Positions 60,211 to 64,000 of a stretch of 64,000 nucleotides of DNA are shown in pieces. The position numbers and the translations under genes are program-made. The notes under the pieces were generated by a model, which was given only the letters and a program-made list of their open reading frames with translations, did not search any database and was not told where the DNA came from. The stretch comes from Alkalihalobacillus sp. FSL W8-0930 (GTDB lineage: Bacteria; Bacillota; Bacilli; Bacillales; Bacillaceae_D), in contig CP150183.1 of the NCBI GenBank assembly GCA_037965595.1, forward strand, positions 3,286,001 to 3,350,000, written 5' to 3'. Within the stretch, counting starts at the first letter, position 1. Every line of letters begins with the position of its first letter.

Positions 60211-61548
60211 CTAGTTTGTAGACGTATTAAGTGTTAATGGTGCTGTTTCTTCAAGAGCAACTGCCTCTTCTTCGACAACTTCCTGTACTTCTTCAACACG
60301 CTCAACGTCTCCACCGAGTGCAGCTAACTTACCTGCAAGGTTCACGTATCCACGGTCAATGTGTTTAAGTTCCGTTACTCGAGTAACTCCTTCTGAGACC
60401 AATCCTGCAATAACAAGCGCAGCTCCCGCACGTAAGTCGGTTGATGCGACTTCAGCACCTTGCAAATTGTTTGGTCCAGAGATAATAGCGGAGCGTCCTT
60501 CGATCTTAATGTTACTGTTCATACGACGGAATTCCTCAACATGCATAAAACGGTTTTCAAATACCGTTTCTGTGATGACACTTGTACCCTCTGCTTGTAA
60601 AAGAAGAGCCATCATTTGTGCTTGCATATCTGTTGGGAATCCTGGATGAGGCATTGTTTTAAGATCTACTGCTTTAAGCTTTTCAGGTCCTACAACACGT
60701 AATCCATTTTCTACTTCTGTGATGCCTACGCCCATTTCTTCCATTTTTGCAATAAGTGGACGTAAGTGCTCAGCTACGGCACCTTCAACGATGACATCGC
60801 CTTGAGTGATCGCTGCAGCAACCATAAATGTACCTGCTTCAATACGGTCAGGAATCACTGTATGATCAGCAGCTACTAATTTGTCTACTCCTTCAATGCG
60901 GATCACACCAGTACCAGCTCCACGTACTTTTGCACCCATTGCATTTAGGTAGTTGGCAAGACAAACAATTTCTGGCTCTTCTGCTACGTTTTCAAGGATT
61001 GTTGTTCCTTCAGCTAAAACAGCAGCCATAATAATGTTTTCAGTTGCACCTACGCTTGGGAAATCAAGATAGATCTTAGCTCCCTGCAAGCGACCATCAA
61101 TACTTGCTTCAATGAATCCATTTCCGATTTCTACCGTTGCGCCCATTGCTTCAAAGCCTTTTAGATGTTGATCAATTGGTCTTGATCCAATCGCACAACC
61201 ACCTGGAAGAGCAATACGTGCTTTTCCAACGCGCGCAAGGAGAGGTCCCATTACAAGGAATGAAGCTCTCATTTTGCGAACATACTCAAAAGGTGCTTCT
61301 GTTGCGAGTTCTTTTGTTGCATCAACGATAAACTTTCCGTTCTCATACGTTACATCAGCGTTTAAATTCTTTAATACTTCTTTCATTGTATATACATCAG
61401 CCAGTGCTGGTACTTCGTGAATTACTCCCGTACCCTCTTCAGCTAAAATAGATGCAGCGATCACAGGTAATACAGCGTTCTTTGCGCCCTCTACCTTGAC
61501 GGATCCGCGTAGCTTGTTGCCACCTCGGACAATAATTTTTTCCAACAT
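60211..61548 (-). CDS. murA: UDP-GlcNAc 1-carboxyvinyltransferase
   Basis: 445 residues; first committed step of peptidoglycan synthesis (transfer of enolpyruvate from PEP to UDP-GlcNAc). [15 protein letters not shown] near the N-terminus and the catalytic Cys118 in [13 protein letters not shown], the fosfomycin target. About 25 residues longer than usual: an acidic tail [23 protein letters not shown] before the ATG. Between ywmB and spoIID as in B. subtilis murAA. Confidence 0.96.
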   Translation of the reverse strand: MLEKIIVRGGNKLRGSVKVEGAKNAVLPVIAASILAEEGTGVIHEVPALADVYTMKEVLKNLNADVTYENGKFIVDATKELATEAPFEYVRKMRASFLVMGPLLARVGKARIALPGGCAIGSRPIDQHLKGFEAMGATVEIGNGFIEASIDGRLQGAKIYLDFPSVGATENIIMAAVLAEGTTILENVAEEPEIVCLANYLNAMGAKVRGAGTGVIRIEGVDKLVAADHTVIPDRIEAGTFMVAAAITQGDVIVEGAVAEHLRPLIAKMEEMGVGITEVENGLRVVGPEKLKAVDLKTMPHPGFPTDMQAQMMALLLQAEGTSVITETVFENRFMHVEEFRRMNSNIKIEGRSAIISGPNNLQGAEVASTDLRAGAALVIAGLVSEGVTRVTELKHIDRGYVNLAGKLAALGGDVERVEEVQEVVEEEAVALEETAPLTLNTSTN

Positions 61549-61586
61549 AGTCCCCTCCGCGTCAAGTTTTTGTCTCTTCTATATCA

Positions 61587-62348
61587 TCAATATTCAGTCG
61601 TAATAATAGGCGTTCCTATTGTCACAGTTGTCCCCTCGCCCAAAGCTTCATCGCTTCTTAGAGCAATCTGGACATTCATCGTTTGGTCCCCTGTATTCAG
61701 TTGGTGCTTCCACACAGTAGTATATGCGGATACCGAGACAAACGTTTCTTCTGTTAGAGCTTCTACCTCGTTTGCATCAAGTTTCTCCATGTACAGATGA
61801 GCTTGATCCAATAGAGAATCATTTTTGTGAGTAAGGGCATCCTGAGTGCCTTGTACTTGTGTAAAAAGCGATGCCGTGTCCATTGAAAATAGCAGCAAGC
61901 GATCTTGTAATTGCTCCTCCAGCTTGTATGTATGCCAATCAGTCGCACGTGATCCAACTAATTTATACGTTGAAGCCAGTGTGTGGGTTCCATTATCCGG
62001 GTACGCCATCAGACGTATGGATTCTGTTACGCCACCTTTAGAAGTCAATTGAAATTCAGCTGTCCATTCTGTTGCGCTAGTATCATAATACGTTTGGTTC
62101 CAGCCCTCAAGCTGATCACTAAGCTTATGTACGTGTTGTTGGAACATATTTTTTGATTCAATCGTTCCATGAACGTCCCTTGCAAGCACCTGCCATTCTT
62201 TTAGAGCCAAATCACCGTAATCAACTAGTTCGAGGATCGTTTCAATTGGTTGAATGTCCCGTTCAGCTTGCGTATTGTCCGAGTTTGTATAAAACACCAC
62301 TGCAGAAGACATAATAAGTAAGCTCAACAGACCCTTCAGCCATCCCAT
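61587..62348 (-). CDS. ywmB: YwmB family protein
   Basis: 253 residues with an N-terminal signal/anchor (residues 4-20) and the YwmB/DUF1779-type fold (KEWQVLARDVHG, TYKLVGSRATDW). A secreted or membrane-tethered protein of unproven function that is conserved next to murA in Bacillus. AAAGGGG before the ATG. Confidence 0.85.
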   Translation of the reverse strand: MGWLKGLLSLLIMSSAVVFYTNSDNTQAERDIQPIETILELVDYGDLALKEWQVLARDVHGTIESKNMFQQHVHKLSDQLEGWNQTYYDTSATEWTAEFQLTSKGGVTESIRLMAYPDNGTHTLASTYKLVGSRATDWHTYKLEEQLQDRLLLFSMDTASLFTQVQGTQDALTHKNDSLLDQAHLYMEKLDANEVEALTEETFVSVSAYTTVWKHQLNTGDQTMNVQIALRSDEALGEGTTVTIGTPIITTEY

Positions 62349-62443
62349 GAAAACCGCCCCTTTTTCGTTAAACTGTTATTACTAACAGTTTGACCGTTAC
62401 AAGGCTAAGCATACATGGAAGTTAGAGTCACCTTTCGACAGCA

Positions 62444-62677
62444 TTACCACAAATATTGGAGCAATCTGGATGCTTGAAGGTAATCAAGAAAAAAGCGGCT
62501 TACTAGGTATGCAAGAGCTAGGGCTGTAAGTAGTCTGAGCATGATTGCTTGGGGTCCTTTTGGTTCCCTTACAAACAAATCAAACCGAAAGCTTTGCAAT
62601 GCCCACCAGGATAGCCCCAGGAACATAAGATTCACAACAATCTGAATCAGTGCGTCCTGTCCAAAACCATCAGTCAC
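62444..62677 (-). CDS. ywzB: YwzB (DUF1146) membrane protein
   Basis: 77 residues with two membrane helices (residues 9-28 and 42-62), the DUF1146 family. AGGAG is nine bases before GTG 62677 but only three from TTG 62683, so GTG is preferred. Conserved upstream of ywmB-murA; function unknown. Confidence 0.82.
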   Translation of the reverse strand: MTDGFGQDALIQIVVNLMFLGLSWWALQSFRFDLFVREPKGPQAIMLRLLTALALAYLVSRFFLDYLQASRLLQYLW

Positions 62678-62949
62678 CTTCAAAAACTCCTTTTCTTACA
62701 GAATGAATCGCTGTAAGATTATTTGCCGTACATGTTAAAGCAAGTGTTAATAATGGATTATATGATGAAACAATCCACACTCAACTATAACGGAATTCCT
62801 TTAAAAAAGCTACATCAATTCTTTGTTGAATTCTAAAATAATGTTTAAAAGTTGACAAATTGAGACACGCTTTTTTATTTACACAAAAAACGTGACTTTC
62901 TTCCCTCTCTTCTACTACCCTAAAGTCCTTATCTTTAATCTTAAAATTC
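62678..62949. other. Gene-free stretch
   Basis: No supported coding sequence, RNA or clear promoter seen; the open frames crossing it lack ribosome binding sites. In B. subtilis the ATP synthase operon lies on this side of ywzB; here a BCCT gene follows instead. Confidence 0.5.
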
Positions 62950-62989
62950 AAAAAAGACGTGTGAACTACTGTCACATCGCCTTTTTTTG
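62950..62989. terminator. Bidirectional terminator
   Basis: AAAAAAGACGTGTGA pairs (with bulges) with TCACATCGCCTTTTTTT. On the minus strand it ends the BCCT transporter gene. Confidence 0.75.
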
Positions 62990-62992
62990 TCA

Positions 62993-64000
62993 TTATTTTT
63001 TTATGAAGCCTTGTTCTTTTGCAAGAATTCTGGCCACTCTCGGCGCGTGCCAAAGAAGTGGTAGCATCAAGATGGACACAGGGACGGCCGCAATGACAAC
63101 AAATGATTGTAGGGCTCCAATTCCCCCTCCTCCGATATTGATCAAGATAATAGCAATAACTGCCATAATGACAGCCCAAAACACTCGCACAGGTTTAGGA
63201 GGGTTCCCAACACCTGTCACACTCATTGCGAGTGAGTAGGACATTGAATCGACCGTTGTTACAACAAACAAAGTAGTGAGTAGTAGAAAGACAAATGGCA
63301 TAATCGTGCCGAATGGCATCTGATGAGCAATCGCAATGATTGCCGCCGGTAGACCATTTTCAAATAGTGGGCCACTAATACTACCTGCGTTGTTTAACTC
63401 ATAATGAATTCCGCTTCCTCCAAGCACTGTAAACCAAATATTTGTGATAATTGGTGTTAACACCGCGACCACTAGAAAGATCTCTCGAATGGTGCGTCCC
63501 CGTGAGACGCGAGCAACAAGAAGTGCAACAAGCGGTCCAAAACCGATAAACCAGCCAAAGAAAAACAAGGTCCACGATCCTAACCACGCATTATCGCCTC
63601 TAAAGGTACTCATCGTTATAAACTCATTGAGATAAAATCCCGTAGACGTGATAAATGAATCTACAAGGAATCCTCCGGGTCCAAACACTAGTAAAACAAC
63701 AGCAATGACAAGAGCTGCTCTTACATTTAAACTACTAAGAATTTGAATTCCTTTTTCAATACCAGTGATTGTAGAAAGCAGAACTACTGAACTTAACGCT
63801 AGAATAATGATCACTTGTGTCATAAATGTATTTGGCCAGCCAAACAGCACATTGACACCGTAACTCACCTGTAATCCCAAAAATCCAATTGGACCAATGG
63901 TTCCAGCGGCAGCTCCGATAATACAAACAACATCTGCAACAGTTCCCCAGGCACTATTCTTAATCTTTTCTCCGAAAATCGGATAAAGCAAGGTGCGAGG
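62993..64000 (-). CDS. BCCT betaine/choline transporter, partial
   Basis: C-terminal 336 residues; the N-terminal part lies beyond the right edge (the frame is open to 64000). Seven or more membrane helices, with the BCCT hallmark GSWTLFFFGWFIGFGPLVALLVARVSRGRTIRE. Sodium-coupled uptake of glycine betaine, choline or a similar compatible solute; the exact substrate cannot be read from the fragment. The C-terminal tail is short (ILAKEQGFIKK), unlike osmosensing BetP. Confidence 0.9.
   Translation of the reverse strand, partial: PRTLLYPIFGEKIKNSAWGTVADVVCIIGAAAGTIGPIGFLGLQVSYGVNVLFGWPNTFMTQVIIILALSSVVLLSTITGIEKGIQILSSLNVRAALVIAVVLLVFGPGGFLVDSFITSTGFYLNEFITMSTFRGDNAWLGSWTLFFFGWFIGFGPLVALLVARVSRGRTIREIFLVVAVLTPIITNIWFTVLGGSGIHYELNNAGSISGPLFENGLPAAIIAIAHQMPFGTIMPFVFLLLTTLFVVTTVDSMSYSLAMSVTGVGNPPKPVRVFWAVIMAVIAIILINIGGGGIGALQSFVVIAAVPVSILMLPLLWHAPRVARILAKEQGFIKK

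Noticed and set aside
62781-63179. 132-codon minus-strand frame
   Set aside because: Overlaps the 3' end of the BCCT transporter in another frame and runs through its terminator.

Overview
The window looks like a chromosomal segment of a spore-forming, motile, competence-gene-carrying member of the Bacillaceae. Evidence: spoIIID, spoIIQ and spoIID, mbl next to flhO/flhP, ywzB-ywmB-murA, fabZ, comK, a BclB-type exosporium collagen-like protein and a ykkCD guanidine exporter pair behind a guanidine-I riboswitch. The right-to-left order ywzB, ywmB, murA, spoIID, spoIIQ, spoIIID, mbl, flhO, flhP ... fabZ ... tyrosine-kinase/EPS genes broadly follows the Bacillus subtilis ywm-ywp-ywq chromosome arm. 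Two very acidic LPXTG surface proteins would fit an alkaliphilic or halotolerant lineage, but that is inference.

Layout. 0-6.2 kb: small membrane proteins, two adjacent polysaccharide-modifying hydrolase-like genes, an SGNH hydrolase interrupted by a stop codon and a frameshifted DUF2019-type gene. 6.2-11.4 kb: a sortase with two leucine-rich-repeat LPXTG proteins. 11.7-17.7 kb: two Rap-like TPR loci (one a relic, one shortened), an LprI-like lipoprotein, a three-gene membrane operon ending in a rhomboid homologue that lacks its catalytic His, and a PadR-DUF2812 pair. 17.9-31 kb: one long minus-strand exopolysaccharide locus (rml genes, three glycosyltransferases, polymerase, kinase-like protein, flippase, priming transferase, then tyrosine phosphatase, kinase and modulator), followed by a divergent LCP attachment enzyme. 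31-40 kb: nucleotidyltransferase, NlpC/P60 hydrolase, ureohydrolase, comK facing a sigma factor, an atypical response regulator, a lipoprotein and fabZ. 40-50.5 kb: esterase, chemoreceptor, BclB-like protein, an IS3 relic and a Ytr-like two-ABC-transporter operon with its own GntR repressor and operator. 51-64 kb: the conserved cell-wall, sporulation and flagellar block, ending in a BCCT transporter cut by the window edge.

The most unusual feature is non-coding. At least four intergenic loci (34.2, 41.1-41.8, 46.2-46.6 and 55.8-56.8 kb) carry the same element: twelve degenerate 20-22-bp units, each with a CTTGGTA-like core, ending in the inverted repeat AAAAATG(AA or TT)CATTTTT. The spacing between cores averages about 20.7 bp, two turns of B-DNA, and the exact order of 20s, 21s and 22s is repeated from array to array. 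Partial copies start at unit 8, and a collapsed copy sits at 33.65 kb. A different, strictly 20-bp array of 32 units lies at 50.55-51.19 kb. I do not recognise either as a named repeat family.

Start codons: many genes have their Shine-Dalgarno sequence placed for TTG or GTG (surface protein, NlpC/P60, rfbA, flippase, sugar transferase, spoIID, NERD protein), and the PadR gene appears to start at ATT. Starts given here follow the ribosome binding sites and often differ from the longest open frame.
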